Shown piece by piece: positions 18,201-26,683 of a stretch of 34,231 nt of DNA. Location: contig WTJD01000212.1 of the NCBI GenBank assembly GCA_011524975.1, positions 1-34,231 on the forward strand, written 5' to 3'. The notes beneath the pieces were generated by a model. The model saw only the letters and a list, made by a program, of their open reading frames with translations. It was not told where the DNA came from and searched no databases. The DNA comes from Lysobacterales bacterium (GTDB taxonomy: Bacteria > Pseudomonadota > Gammaproteobacteria > Xanthomonadales > SZUA-36). Numbering within the stretch: the first letter of the stretch is position 1; each line of letters opens with the position of its first letter. The position numbers and the translations under genes are program-made.

Positions 18201-20451
18201 GAACACGTGGCGCGATAACCTGCAAGCGGTGCCGCTGGTGCAGAGCCTGCAGCGGGAAATCCACACGCTCAAAGGCGGCGCCCGCATGGCCGGCCTGGAG
18301 ACACTTGGCGCACTCAGCCACGCCATGGAAGACCTGCTGGAGAGAACCGCCGCACACAAAATCGCACCCACGGAATCATCCGTCCTGGCCCTGGAGCAGG
18401 GGTGCGATCGACTGAATCTCTGGGTCGAACAGATCGCCAGGGGGCAGGTTCCGGACGCGGGTAACGCGCTGGAGCTGTTCCAGCAGCAAGTCAAAGGCAT
18501 CGAGGGCGAAGATGTCGTCATGCCCGACCTGGAGGCCATACAGGCGCCGGCAGAACCCAAGGTCGTTACAGAACTTCCGGAGGTCGATGCCAAGGCACTG
18601 AGCGGGGCTGAAGATACCACTCAGCAACAGATCAAGGTTGATGCGGAACTGCTCGACGATCTCATCAAGTCCGCGGGTGAAATCAATATTTTCCGGGCTC
18701 GCCTGGAGCGCCAGGTTGGCAATCTGAGAGGTAACCTCGGGGAGTTCAATGAGACCATATCCCGTCTGAGGGAACAATTCCGAAAGCTGGAAATGGAAAC
18801 CGAGGCCCAGATCCGCTCGCGCTATCACGAGGTCGATACGGACGACGAATCCTTTGATCCGCTCGAAATGGACCGCTTCTCCTCCATGCAGCAACTCTCG
18901 AGGGGATTGTCCGAATCCGTGACTGACCTGCTCAACCTGGATGAACTGCTCGAGGAGTCGGCGCGCCAGGCAGACACCTTGCTCAATCAGCAATCCCGCG
19001 TCAGCACGGAACTGCAGGAAGGGCTCATGCACACCCGAATGGTGCCCTTTGGGTCCATTGCCCCCAGACTGCGACGCCTGATCAGAACCGCCACGTCCGA
19101 GACGGGCAAGAAGGCCAGGCTCAACCTGCGCATGGCGGGATCAAGCGACCAACTGGACCGAAACGTGCTGGAACACATCACGGCGCCGCTGGAGCATATG
19201 CTGCGCAACGCCATTGTGCACGGACTCGAGGACCCGAAGACTCGAAAAGCAGTTGGAAAACCGGTCACGGGACAAATTGACATCACGGTTGAATCAGAGG
19301 CCACCGAGTTCGTCATCGAAGTTGAAGACGACGGCGCCGGCATCAACCGCGAGGCCATTCGCAAGGTGGCGCTCGAGCGCGGGCTGATCGAGGAAGACGC
19401 AGATCCGCCGCCCGCACAGCTGTTCGAGCTGATTCTCGCCAGCGGATTTACCACTTCCGAGACCGTCACGGGGCTGGCCGGGCGTGGCGTGGGCATGGAT
19501 GTGGTTCGGAGCGAGGTCAATCAGATCGGCGGTTCACTCGAAATTCGCTCCGAGGAAGGCCAGGGAACATGCTTTACCATCCGCATTCCGTTTACGCTCG
19601 CAGTGATGCAGGCCATCGGTGTAATGGCAGGGGAGCAACGTTATTTCATTCCCCTGGCCAGTGTCGCGGGCGTTGCTCGCGTTCCGCCGGACGAGTACCG
19701 TGCGCTGTTGGACCAAGACCGCCCCGCCTACCGGTTTGCCGACGAGGACTATCCCATTCTGGAGCTTGAGCCGCTGCTTGGAGAGCCGGCGCGCCCGCTG
19801 AGCAACGACAACATTTCGCTGCTGATGATCAGGGCGGGAGACCAATATGCGGCTCTCAGGGTGCCGGAGCTTCTGGGCCATCGTGAGGTGGTGATCAAGC
19901 CCGTTGGACCGCAAATCACCAGCGTACCCGGTATTCTTGGCGGAACGGTCACCGGCGACGGGCGCGTTGTTCTGGTACTCGACCCCGGACCCATCATCCG
20001 GCAGGCAACCATGTTGGGCATTCGCCCCGTGATCACGGAACGGCAGACGGAAACCAGATCACTGCGCAAGGTCGCCATGGTCGTGGACGATTCCATCACC
20101 ATGAGGAAGGTCAACTCACGGGTTCTGGAAAGCCAGGGCATCGAGGCCATCACGGCCAAGGATGGCCAGGATGCCGTCGAGCAGCTTCAGAACAGAATCC
20201 CAAACATCATGCTGCTGGACATCGAGATGCCGCGAATGGATGGGTTTCAGCTGGCCGAGTTCATCCGCGGGGACGCTCGCTTGCGCGACATCCCGATCAT
20301 CATGATCACGTCCCGTTCGGGTCAAAAGCACCGCGATCGTGCCATGCAGGCCGGTGCTAATGCCTACCTGACCAAGCCATACCGCGAACCTGAGCTCATT
20401 CAAACCGTCAACCGCCTGCTCTCGCGCAAGGAACCATCCGCAAGTGAATAA
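15232..20451 (+). CDS. chpA: ChpA-type hybrid histidine kinase (multi-Hpt CheA with C-terminal REC)
   Basis: 1739 aa. Hpt motifs FHTLKGSGRM and IHTLKGGARM, HATPase EHMLRNAIVHGLEDP/DDGAGI/GRGVGMDVV, CheW-like domain, REC domain VAMVVDDSITMRKVN...MLLDIEMPRMDGFQ...YLTKPY. TTG start inferred. Confidence 0.95.
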   Translation: MSRATHKPVTALGWVREDMDRMLVQLRSQFEHLASVPGIRSEAISDAVTRLEDLALTFHVIRLGGAALLADEMVSLGQALVKTDRPDRKTKGFEALMNAIVILPSYLDRLQAGHHDLPLLLMPAVNDMRAVVKKPALQEGALFAPSLDVELPEPISDEGSTASEESLRDAAQRVKIQYEQTLLDWLNEQENLELLAPIQAICETLLRQLQRTDLVRTWWIAGEMLQGVMDKRIANDTHLRRLLARLHLNLKSLGEEGEAAVSAGSADTLSQSMLYSIALAKPGHRELDRVRKLFRLKDQMPDQQQLLQAQATVSGQDRGMYEALGSAISDELTLIKDLLDLELRSDQAGSEHGQRICEALLRTQDTLKMLGMSDTSDEVATLLSDFEQAAEGGGETREPALMGVAERLLAVESAVSAHIARLGQPAAEADQETLTGMPYHEFRGVLQQLLNQILHNIHHCQETVKKRLEGDHQADPEDVLLEVAGALELMGDKEATDLTQQLISRTRSLLGQVYSEEALPAQKLEHYTDAVAALELYLAARRDQQDARHFVGVLQDRLEQLAAETEGERGEAPEADPSPAAGDPASEMPADTQAIEPGPDEPAAAGDDGISDDAVVLDDELLEVFLEEYEDVFDTLQEFLPQWVTSPDNVNLLTEVRRCFHTLKGSGRMVGAFELGDFCWHIEDMLNALIESRIAAMSDAVLTVRLAQATLPALKQRLMNQSTGVTHEVIELLGQHAKQITAGKAPDWAGLHARLPGFLAGMLPEQLATAPAPVEIAETSEEQELNATMREELQLNLGKVESLLDSVSLDRNTLASEDQTRAAHSIAGVLAMAPQGRDLEIAQALEAALETQRERLAPFNNEALWSLGSCFAFLQARLEQLEGDTDVEFPEEEETVLAQLAALKDWFEQAEPMERPVTEETPEPEPPQEQEAASESPAAADEQPDVAASTESDAAETFEPADDDDDFHDEIVSIFLDEAREVLGRCDSLLNTWRDNLQAVPLVQSLQREIHTLKGGARMAGLETLGALSHAMEDLLERTAAHKIAPTESSVLALEQGCDRLNLWVEQIARGQVPDAGNALELFQQQVKGIEGEDVVMPDLEAIQAPAEPKVVTELPEVDAKALSGAEDTTQQQIKVDAELLDDLIKSAGEINIFRARLERQVGNLRGNLGEFNETISRLREQFRKLEMETEAQIRSRYHEVDTDDESFDPLEMDRFSSMQQLSRGLSESVTDLLNLDELLEESARQADTLLNQQSRVSTELQEGLMHTRMVPFGSIAPRLRRLIRTATSETGKKARLNLRMAGSSDQLDRNVLEHITAPLEHMLRNAIVHGLEDPKTRKAVGKPVTGQIDITVESEATEFVIEVEDDGAGINREAIRKVALERGLIEEDADPPPAQLFELILASGFTTSETVTGLAGRGVGMDVVRSEVNQIGGSLEIRSEEGQGTCFTIRIPFTLAVMQAIGVMAGEQRYFIPLASVAGVARVPPDEYRALLDQDRPAYRFADEDYPILELEPLLGEPARPLSNDNISLLMIRAGDQYAALRVPELLGHREVVIKPVGPQITSVPGILGGTVTGDGRVVLVLDPGPIIRQATMLGIRPVITERQTETRSLRKVAMVVDDSITMRKVNSRVLESQGIEAITAKDGQDAVEQLQNRIPNIMLLDIEMPRMDGFQLAEFIRGDARLRDIPIIMITSRSGQKHRDRAMQAGANAYLTKPYREPELIQTVNRLLSRKEPSASE

Positions 20452-20911
20452 AGCAGCCTCCAAGTTACGCACGGTCATGGCGCCCTACCGGGGCGGTCAC
20501 CTGCTCTTGCCGGGCAACGTCGTGGCGGAAGTGATTGATTACGCCAAGCCGGTGCCGCAGGAGCACGGCCCGCCCTGGCTGATGGGAGAACTGGAATGGA
20601 ACAGCTGGCAGGTTCCGATCATCAGCTTTGCCATGCTCTCGGAGTCGACCAGCCGTGATCCCGCGGGAGCGGGAAGCAGGATTCTGATCCTCAAAACGCT
20701 GGCCGAGAAGGTCAGCCTTTATTACATCGGCATTTTGATCAATGGTCTGCCAAAGCTGAAAAAGATCACTTCCGATGGCATCGAGAAACTGGACAAGAAA
20801 GAAGATTCCGCCGTGGTTTTCTGCCACGCCCGACTGGGTGAAGACGAGGTCGTGATCCCGTCACTGGATGAACTGACCAAGGCCGTGGCTGCGGCCGTGT
20901 ACGATCAATAG
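20444..20911 (+). CDS. chpC: CheW-like protein (ChpC-like)
   Basis: GTG start overlaps the chpA stop. MAPYRGGHLLLPGNVVAEVIDYAKPVPQEHGPPWLMGELEWNSWQVPIISFAML matches the CheW-fold pattern; position after chpA fits ChpC. Confidence 0.75.
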   Translation: MNKAASKLRTVMAPYRGGHLLLPGNVVAEVIDYAKPVPQEHGPPWLMGELEWNSWQVPIISFAMLSESTSRDPAGAGSRILILKTLAEKVSLYYIGILINGLPKLKKITSDGIEKLDKKEDSAVVFCHARLGEDEVVIPSLDELTKAVAAAVYDQ

Positions 20912-20925
20912 CCTGTCACGCGGCC

Positions 20926-21654
20926 TCAAAAATCGCCCATGATCGCCTGGAGCGCCGCCAAGGCCGCTGGGCCGGCGGTTTCAGTTCGCAACACGCGGGG
21001 GCCAAGGCGCACGCTCTCCACGCCTGCCTGCCGGACCATTTCCGCCTCCTGCTCACTGATTCCGCCCTCCGGACCCACCAGCAGTTCCAGCGCGGGCTGC
21101 GCCAGGACGAGTCCGGATATGGCGGCATCAGCCCCGGGGTCCAGCATGATTCTGCGCACAGGGCTCTGCTCGGATACCCATTCCGCCAGCGTAACGGGCT
21201 GACCCAACCGTGGGACCACGGCGCGACCGCATTGTTCGCAGGCCGAGCGCAGAACACCCTGCCAGTGTGTCATTCGCCGCTCCAGCCGACTGCCCTCCAG
21301 CCGCACTTCGACCCGGCTTGTGAATATGGGCTGGATGGCCGTCACCCCGAGTTCTGTTGATTTCTGCAAGCTGATATCCATACGCTCACCCCGGCTGATG
21401 GCCTGGACGAGCGTAACGCTCAGCGGGGATTCCCTGACCGCTGGCAACCGGGCATTCAGTGCGACCTCGGCAGCTTGCCGAGACAATGACACCAACTGAC
21501 CTGCATAATCGGACCCATCTCCGTTGAACAGCACCAGCGGATCATCGCGACGCAATTTCAGCACGCGCGTCAGGTAGTGGCTGGAACGCTCCTCGAGCGT
21601 GACATTCCGGCCGGGCTCCAGCGGTTGATCGGTGAAAACCCGCGAAATGCGCAT
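20926..21654 (-). CDS. rsmE: 16S rRNA (uracil1498-N3)-methyltransferase
   Basis: MRISRVFTDQPLEPGRNVTLEERSSHYLTRVLKLRRDDPLVLFNGDGSDYAG, LELLVGPEGGISEQEAEMVRQAGVESVRLGPRVLRTETAGPAALAALQ. Confidence 0.96.
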   Translation of the reverse strand: MRISRVFTDQPLEPGRNVTLEERSSHYLTRVLKLRRDDPLVLFNGDGSDYAGQLVSLSRQAAEVALNARLPAVRESPLSVTLVQAISRGERMDISLQKSTELGVTAIQPIFTSRVEVRLEGSRLERRMTHWQGVLRSACEQCGRAVVPRLGQPVTLAEWVSEQSPVRRIMLDPGADAAISGLVLAQPALELLVGPEGGISEQEAEMVRQAGVESVRLGPRVLRTETAGPAALAALQAIMGDF

Positions 21655-21661
21655 GGGTGAT

Positions 21662-23029
21662 TTACGAGACGCGGCCAGAGGTGGCGCGATCGATACCTGC
21701 TATGGCGACCGCTGCCATCTGCCCGATCTCATCCTGGTTAATCACATAAGGGGGCATGAAATAAACCACATTGCCGATCGGCCGCAAGAGAACGCCGTTT
21801 TCAAGTCCGTGCCTGTAAACCACCTGGCCGCGACGCTCGCGCCAGTCATAGGGCTTCAGCTTCTCCCGGTCCGCGACCATTTCCATGGCCAGAATCATTC
21901 CACACTGACGGATCTCACCCACGTGGGGATGCTCATCCAGGTCTGCAACGGCCTCACGCATCCACCGGGCCGTTTGCTGATTTCGCTGCAACCAGGGCTC
22001 ATGTTCGAACACGTCCAGGGTCGCCAGCGCGGCGGCGCATGCCAGGGCATTGCCGGTGTAGCTGTGAGAATGCAGAAAGCCCTTCAGGCTGGTGTAATCG
22101 GCATAGAAGGCCTGGTAGACCTCCTCACGGGTCATGACCGCGGACATGGGCAGATAGCCACCGGTCAGCCCCTTGGACAGACACATGAAGTCGGGTGTGA
22201 TGGCGGCCTGCTCACAGGCAAAGAGCGTGCCGGTGCGACCGAAGCCGACGGCGATTTCATCCGCGATCAGATGCACGCTGTGCTGGTCGCAGAGTTTTCG
22301 CAGCCCCGCGAGGTAACCGGGCGGATACATGCGCATGCCCCCCGCGCACTGGACCAGGGGCTCGACAATGACCGCGCAGATCTGGCCCTGATGACTTCGC
22401 ATCACATGGTCCATCTCCTCCAGGCAGAGCCTGACCCGTTCTTCCCTGGCCGCTTCAGGCACGCCGAAACCATCCGGGGCATCTACCATCAACGGCTCGA
22501 GCAGGAGCGGTTCATAGACTTTTTTGAACAGTCCTGCGTCGCCCACGCTCAGGGTGCCCAGGGTCTCACCGTGATAGCTGTTGCGCAGCGTTACAAATCT
22601 TTTGCGCTCGGACTCACCCTGGTTCATCCAATAGTGAAAACTCATCTTCAACGAGATTTCCACGGCAGAAGAGCCGCTATCGGCATAAAAGACCCGGTCA
22701 AGCCCCGGCGGCGTAATCTCCACGAGGCGCTCGGCCAGTTCCACCGCGCCCGGATGCGTGACCCCTGCCAGTATGACATGCTCCAGTTGGCGGGCCTGCT
22801 CGGCGACGCGCTGACTGATCAGGGGATGGGCGTGGCCAAAGAGGTTGACCCACCAGGAGCTGATGGCGTCGATGTAGCGCCCGCCGTCCATGTCCTCCAG
22901 CCACACGCCCTCACCCTTTCGCACGGGCAGCAGCGGCATGTTTTCATGATCTTTCATCTGCGTCGTCGGGTGCCAGAGCACAGCCAGATCGCGGTCCTGC
23001 AGGGTCTGATTGTCAGAGTTGAAGTTCAC
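21662..23029 (-). CDS. bioA: Adenosylmethionine-8-amino-7-oxononanoate aminotransferase
   Basis: LAVLWHPTTQMKDHENMPLLPVRKGEGVWLEDMDGGRYIDAISSWWVNLFGHAHP, ADEIAVGFGRTGTLFACEQAAITPDFMCLSKGLTGGYLPMSAVM. Confidence 0.97.
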   Translation of the reverse strand: MNFNSDNQTLQDRDLAVLWHPTTQMKDHENMPLLPVRKGEGVWLEDMDGGRYIDAISSWWVNLFGHAHPLISQRVAEQARQLEHVILAGVTHPGAVELAERLVEITPPGLDRVFYADSGSSAVEISLKMSFHYWMNQGESERKRFVTLRNSYHGETLGTLSVGDAGLFKKVYEPLLLEPLMVDAPDGFGVPEAAREERVRLCLEEMDHVMRSHQGQICAVIVEPLVQCAGGMRMYPPGYLAGLRKLCDQHSVHLIADEIAVGFGRTGTLFACEQAAITPDFMCLSKGLTGGYLPMSAVMTREEVYQAFYADYTSLKGFLHSHSYTGNALACAAALATLDVFEHEPWLQRNQQTARWMREAVADLDEHPHVGEIRQCGMILAMEMVADREKLKPYDWRERRGQVVYRHGLENGVLLRPIGNVVYFMPPYVINQDEIGQMAAVAIAGIDRATSGRVS

Positions 23030-23142
23030 TTTCGCGTTCGCCCAGTATTCAACGGTGCAAGCGTGTACAAAGGAGCCGGATCGGCCCAGCGCTCTGGTAT
23101 GATGGGTGCTCTTACTCGACCACGCAAGCTCACAGCAAACAC

Positions 23143-23601
23143 ATGCAATTCCTGGTTGGCCAGCAAGAACGAACGACCCGTCAACTCGTCAACCGCCGCC
23201 TGTTCAACGCGATGCTTTCCGGTCTCGTCGTCGTCGTCATGCTGACAGGCGCCGTCAACGCCCGACTGGCAGACCGCTCGACAGCGGCCTCCGCCCAGGA
23301 GGTCAGACGCGACCTCGCCATGATCATGGCAGCACTGCATCAATATCGGCTGGATAACCGGGTTTATCCATCCATGGCCCAGGGGCTTGAAGCGCTGGTC
23401 ATCCGGCCTGGGAACCTGCCCAAAGCCATCAACTGGCGCGAGGAAGGGTATTTAAAAAATCTGCCATCCGATCCCTGGGGCAACGACTACCAGTACCAGC
23501 AGCGGGTGCCACATGGCCCGTTCGAGGTCTATTCTCTGGGCGCTGACGGCAGGCAGGGCGGCACAGGCGAAGACGCCGATATCAGCCTGATGGCCGGTTG
23601 A
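23143..23601 (+). CDS. GspG-like (T2SS major pseudopilin-related) protein with atypical N terminus
   Basis: QEVRRDLAMIMAALHQYRLDNRVYPSMAQGLEALVIRP...NWREEGYLKNLPSDPWGNDYQYQQRVPHGPFEVYSLGADGRQGGTGEDADI. No canonical G|FTLIE motif. Confidence 0.85.
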   Translation: MQFLVGQQERTTRQLVNRRLFNAMLSGLVVVVMLTGAVNARLADRSTAASAQEVRRDLAMIMAALHQYRLDNRVYPSMAQGLEALVIRPGNLPKAINWREEGYLKNLPSDPWGNDYQYQQRVPHGPFEVYSLGADGRQGGTGEDADISLMAG

Positions 23602-23710
23602 CCCCGGATAGCACTCATGCGCTGGACCGGCACGCCATATTGCAGAACAGACCTGCACAGAGTACATTCTGCGCCCTGGTTCAGCTCCCGAAAACACTCC
23701 GTGACATCGC

Positions 23711-24472
23711 ATGCGTAAACTGTTGATCATATTGGGTATCCTGGCCCTCATCGTGGGCGTCACTGCCTGGCGTCTGCCCGCCGGTCTGCTCCTTGAGCCC
23801 GTGCAGTCGAGGCTGCCGGAGGTGGACTGGTCCGACACCGAGGGAACCGCGTGGAACGGACGCATCGAGGGCTTCGCCTGGAAAGGGCTGCAGCTGGGGA
23901 CCGTGGCCTGGGAGTTCGTCGGGCTCGAAGGGCTGGACAGCGGCATGACCCGCTGGAACGTGCACGGTCAAAGCCCACAATACGAGTTGCGCGCTCAGGT
24001 CGTTCTGACAGCCGATGGCGACGTGAGCGAGGTTTTTGACCTGCGCGGTTATGCGCCCGCTTCCTGGATCGATATCACCGACCGTCTGCCATTGATCTAT
24101 CTCGAAGGCGTGATGCGGTTCGACATCGAACACCTTGTGCTTGAAAACGGGCTGCCACTTAACGGCGAGGGCATCGTGACCTGGACCGAAGCCGCCATCA
24201 CCGGCGGCGCCAGTGAGCGGTTTGGCACCCTGAGACTGGCGCTCACACCCGGCGAGCGTGGCACGAATGAAGGATTCGATTTCAGGCTCAATTCGACCGA
24301 GCCGGCTGATTTGCGCGTGACAGCCACCGGCAACATGCTGCGCAAAAACTACGAAGTCGATCTTCGCCTGGACATTGTCGACGAGCGAGACGACCTCATC
24401 GGATTCATGCAGCAGCTGGGTGGCGAGATCACGCGGGGCAGATACCGCTATCAATGGCAAGGCAGCCTGTGA
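23711..24472 (+). CDS. gspN: Type II secretion system protein N (GspN)
   Basis: MRKLLIILGILALIVGVTAWRLPAGLLLEPVQSRLPEVDWSDTEGTAWNGRIEGFAWKGLQLGTVAWEF; single N-terminal TM followed by a T2SSN-like pattern. Confidence 0.82.
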   Translation: MRKLLIILGILALIVGVTAWRLPAGLLLEPVQSRLPEVDWSDTEGTAWNGRIEGFAWKGLQLGTVAWEFVGLEGLDSGMTRWNVHGQSPQYELRAQVVLTADGDVSEVFDLRGYAPASWIDITDRLPLIYLEGVMRFDIEHLVLENGLPLNGEGIVTWTEAAITGGASERFGTLRLALTPGERGTNEGFDFRLNSTEPADLRVTATGNMLRKNYEVDLRLDIVDERDDLIGFMQQLGGEITRGRYRYQWQGSL

Positions 24473-25245
24473 AGGATCCGGACTACGCCGCTTTCCTGGA
24501 CATCGCGCGCGAGGCAGCGCGTACCGCCCGGAAAAAAATACTCGAGCATTACCAGGGCAGTTTCGAGGTCGAGACCAAGTCCGACCAGACACCCGTCACC
24601 GTTGCTGACCGTGAGGCAGAAACCTGCATTCGGGACATCCTGACCAAAGCGTGTCCTGATCACGCTGTATTCGGCGAGGAATTTGGCGGTAAAGCCGATG
24701 ATGCCGAATATCTCTGGCTGGTGGACCCTATCGACGGCACCAAAAGTTTTGTCCAGGGCTACGGCATGTTTTCCACGCAAATTGCCCTGATGCATCGCGG
24801 CGAAATTGTCGTTGGCGTGTCACACGCGCCCGCTTACGACGAGAGCGCCTGGGCGGTGCGTGGCCAGGGTGCGTGGGTCAACGGCCGTCGCGCCGCCGTC
24901 AGCCAGTGCCCGGAAGTGAGGGGCGCGAGCGTTTCCACGGGCAACATCAGTTCGCTGGCCGCCACGCCCCGTTGGGCCGCCCTGGGGTCGATACTTGCCG
25001 TGGCGGGCAGAACCCGGGGTTACGGCGACTACTATCACTATCACCGGCTCGCGGCGGGACAGCTCGATGCCGTGATCGAATCCGACGTCAACATCCTGGA
25101 CATTGCCGCATTGAGTCTCATCGTGAGCGAGGCGGGTGGCGTTTTTACCGACCTGTCAGGACAGCCGCCCACGCTCGAGACACGCACTGTTCTGGCTGCC
25201 GGGCCTTCGCTGCATGCCGAATTGCTGTCTATGCTCCGGACCTGA
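24469..25245 (+). CDS. hisN: Inositol-monophosphatase-family phosphatase, probably histidinol-phosphatase HisN
   Basis: GEEFGG, LWLVDPIDGTKSFVQGYGMFSTQIAL, GYGDYYHYHRLAAGQLDAVIESDVNILDIAAL. GTG start in a GTGA overlap with the gspN stop. Confidence 0.85.
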   Translation: MKDPDYAAFLDIAREAARTARKKILEHYQGSFEVETKSDQTPVTVADREAETCIRDILTKACPDHAVFGEEFGGKADDAEYLWLVDPIDGTKSFVQGYGMFSTQIALMHRGEIVVGVSHAPAYDESAWAVRGQGAWVNGRRAAVSQCPEVRGASVSTGNISSLAATPRWAALGSILAVAGRTRGYGDYYHYHRLAAGQLDAVIESDVNILDIAALSLIVSEAGGVFTDLSGQPPTLETRTVLAAGPSLHAELLSMLRT

Positions 25246-25249
25246 TCGG

Positions 25250-25807
25250 ATGCCAAAATTACCCAAAATCCATGAACGGCGCGAACTCGATCCCGGCCAA
25301 CTGTTCACCATCGAACAACTCGACCTTGAATTCTCAAACGGCGTCAGGCGTTCCTATGAACGACTGAGGAGCCGCGGGCTTGGAGCGGTCATCGTGGTGC
25401 CCATGAAGGATGACCACACGGTGCTCCTGGTCAAAGAGTATGCCGCCGGATTGCATCATTACGAAATTGGCCTCGTCAAAGGCCGCCTGGAGCATGGAGA
25501 GTCTGTCCTTGAAGCGGCGCAAAGAGAACTTCAGGAAGAGGCGGGGTTTGCCGCACGCAAACTGGAGGAAATCACCTGTTTGAGCCTGGCGCCCGGCTAC
25601 ATGACCCACGTGACGCACGTGGTGCTGGCGCAAGACCTTTATCCCAGCAGGTTGCCGGGTGATGAGCCGGAGCAGCTGGATGTCGTGCCATGGCGGCTGG
25701 ATGAACTTCGACAACTGACGGAACGGGATGACTGCACCGAGGGACGCACCATTGCCGCCCTGTACATGGCCCGCGACCATTTAGCCCACCTGAAAGGAAC
25801 ATCATGA
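25250..25807 (+). CDS. nudE: ADP compounds hydrolase NudE (Nudix)
   Basis: MPKLPKIHERRELDPGQLFTIEQLDLEFSNGVRRSYERL...; Nudix box GRLEHGESVLEAAQRELQEEAGF; position next to cysQ. Confidence 0.92.
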   Translation: MPKLPKIHERRELDPGQLFTIEQLDLEFSNGVRRSYERLRSRGLGAVIVVPMKDDHTVLLVKEYAAGLHHYEIGLVKGRLEHGESVLEAAQRELQEEAGFAARKLEEITCLSLAPGYMTHVTHVVLAQDLYPSRLPGDEPEQLDVVPWRLDELRQLTERDDCTEGRTIAALYMARDHLAHLKGTS

Positions 25808-26604
25808 ACCCAGAGCAACTGATGACCGAGCTGGCGTCCATTGCCCGCGAAGCCGGCCGGGCTATTCTTGACATCTATGACCGCGAATTCGACGTGTCCT
25901 TCAAGGACGATCGCTCTCCGCTGACCGAAGCCGACCTTGCCAGCCACGTGGTTATTCGTGACGCGCTGCTCGCCCTGACGCCCGACATTCCACTGCTGTC
26001 CGAGGAATCAGCATCCATTCCCTGGCAGGAACGATCCCGCTGGCGGGAATACTGGCTGATCGATCCCCTGGACGGCACCAAGGAATTTGTCAATCGCAAT
26101 GGCGAGTTCACGGTCAATATCGCCCTGATCAGGGACCATTACCCAGTGCTGGGGGTGGTTCACGTACCGGTGCAGTCGGTGACCTACGCCGGCGCGGCAG
26201 GCACCTCGTGCACCCGTCAGGATAGTGACGGCAAGCCGCGCGCCGTGCAGGTCCGCGTTCCGCCTGCCCAACCACCGGTACTGATCGGCAGCCGCTCGCA
26301 CGCCAATCCCGACCTGGCCCGAAGACTGTCGGGCATCGGGCCGCATGAACTGGTCAGCATGGGCAGCTCACTGAAGTTTTGCCTGGTGGCTGAGGGCAAG
26401 GCCGACCTTTATCCAAGGTTGGGACCCACCTCCGAATGGGATACCGCCGCCGCGCAGGCGGTGGTGGAGGCGGCCGGGGGCGGCGTGGTCACGCTGCAGG
26501 GCGATCGACTGGCCTACAACACGCGCGAGAGCGTACTCAACCCTGAATTCCTGGTCTTTGGCGATGCCTCGCAGGGCTGGTGCACCAAGGTCGCCGCTAC
26601 CTAA
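25804..26604 (+). CDS. cysQ: 3'(2'),5'-bisphosphate nucleotidase
   Basis: DVSFKDDRSPLTEADLASHVVIRDALLALTPDIPLLSEES, YWLIDPLDGTKEFVNRNGEFTVNIALI, SSLKFCLVAEGKADLYPRLGPTSEWDTAAAQAVVEAAGG. ATGA overlap with nudE. Confidence 0.95.
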   Translation: MNPEQLMTELASIAREAGRAILDIYDREFDVSFKDDRSPLTEADLASHVVIRDALLALTPDIPLLSEESASIPWQERSRWREYWLIDPLDGTKEFVNRNGEFTVNIALIRDHYPVLGVVHVPVQSVTYAGAAGTSCTRQDSDGKPRAVQVRVPPAQPPVLIGSRSHANPDLARRLSGIGPHELVSMGSSLKFCLVAEGKADLYPRLGPTSEWDTAAAQAVVEAAGGGVVTLQGDRLAYNTRESVLNPEFLVFGDASQGWCTKVAAT

Positions 26605-26648
26605 GGCATGCATCATCACCCTGATCGTCAACTTTTTCCCCATCATCC

Positions 26649-26677
26649 TTGACGTTCGGAATTCGGAGTTGTATAAC
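26649..26677 (+). promoter_or_regulatory. Predicted sigma70 promoter in the cysQ-erpA intergenic region
   Basis: TTGACG (26649-26654), exactly 17 nt, TATAAC (26672-26677). Confidence 0.7.
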
Positions 26678-26683
26678 TTGCGC

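Noticed and set aside
17391-18620. 409-aa ORF antisense to chpA
   Set aside because: Low-complexity Ser/Ala-rich translation, typical of a GC-rich antisense frame; chpA on the + strand is clearly the coding frame.
21632-23245. 537-aa + strand ORF antisense to bioA
   Set aside because: Long only because of GC-rich codon bias; bioA on the minus strand has clear family motifs.
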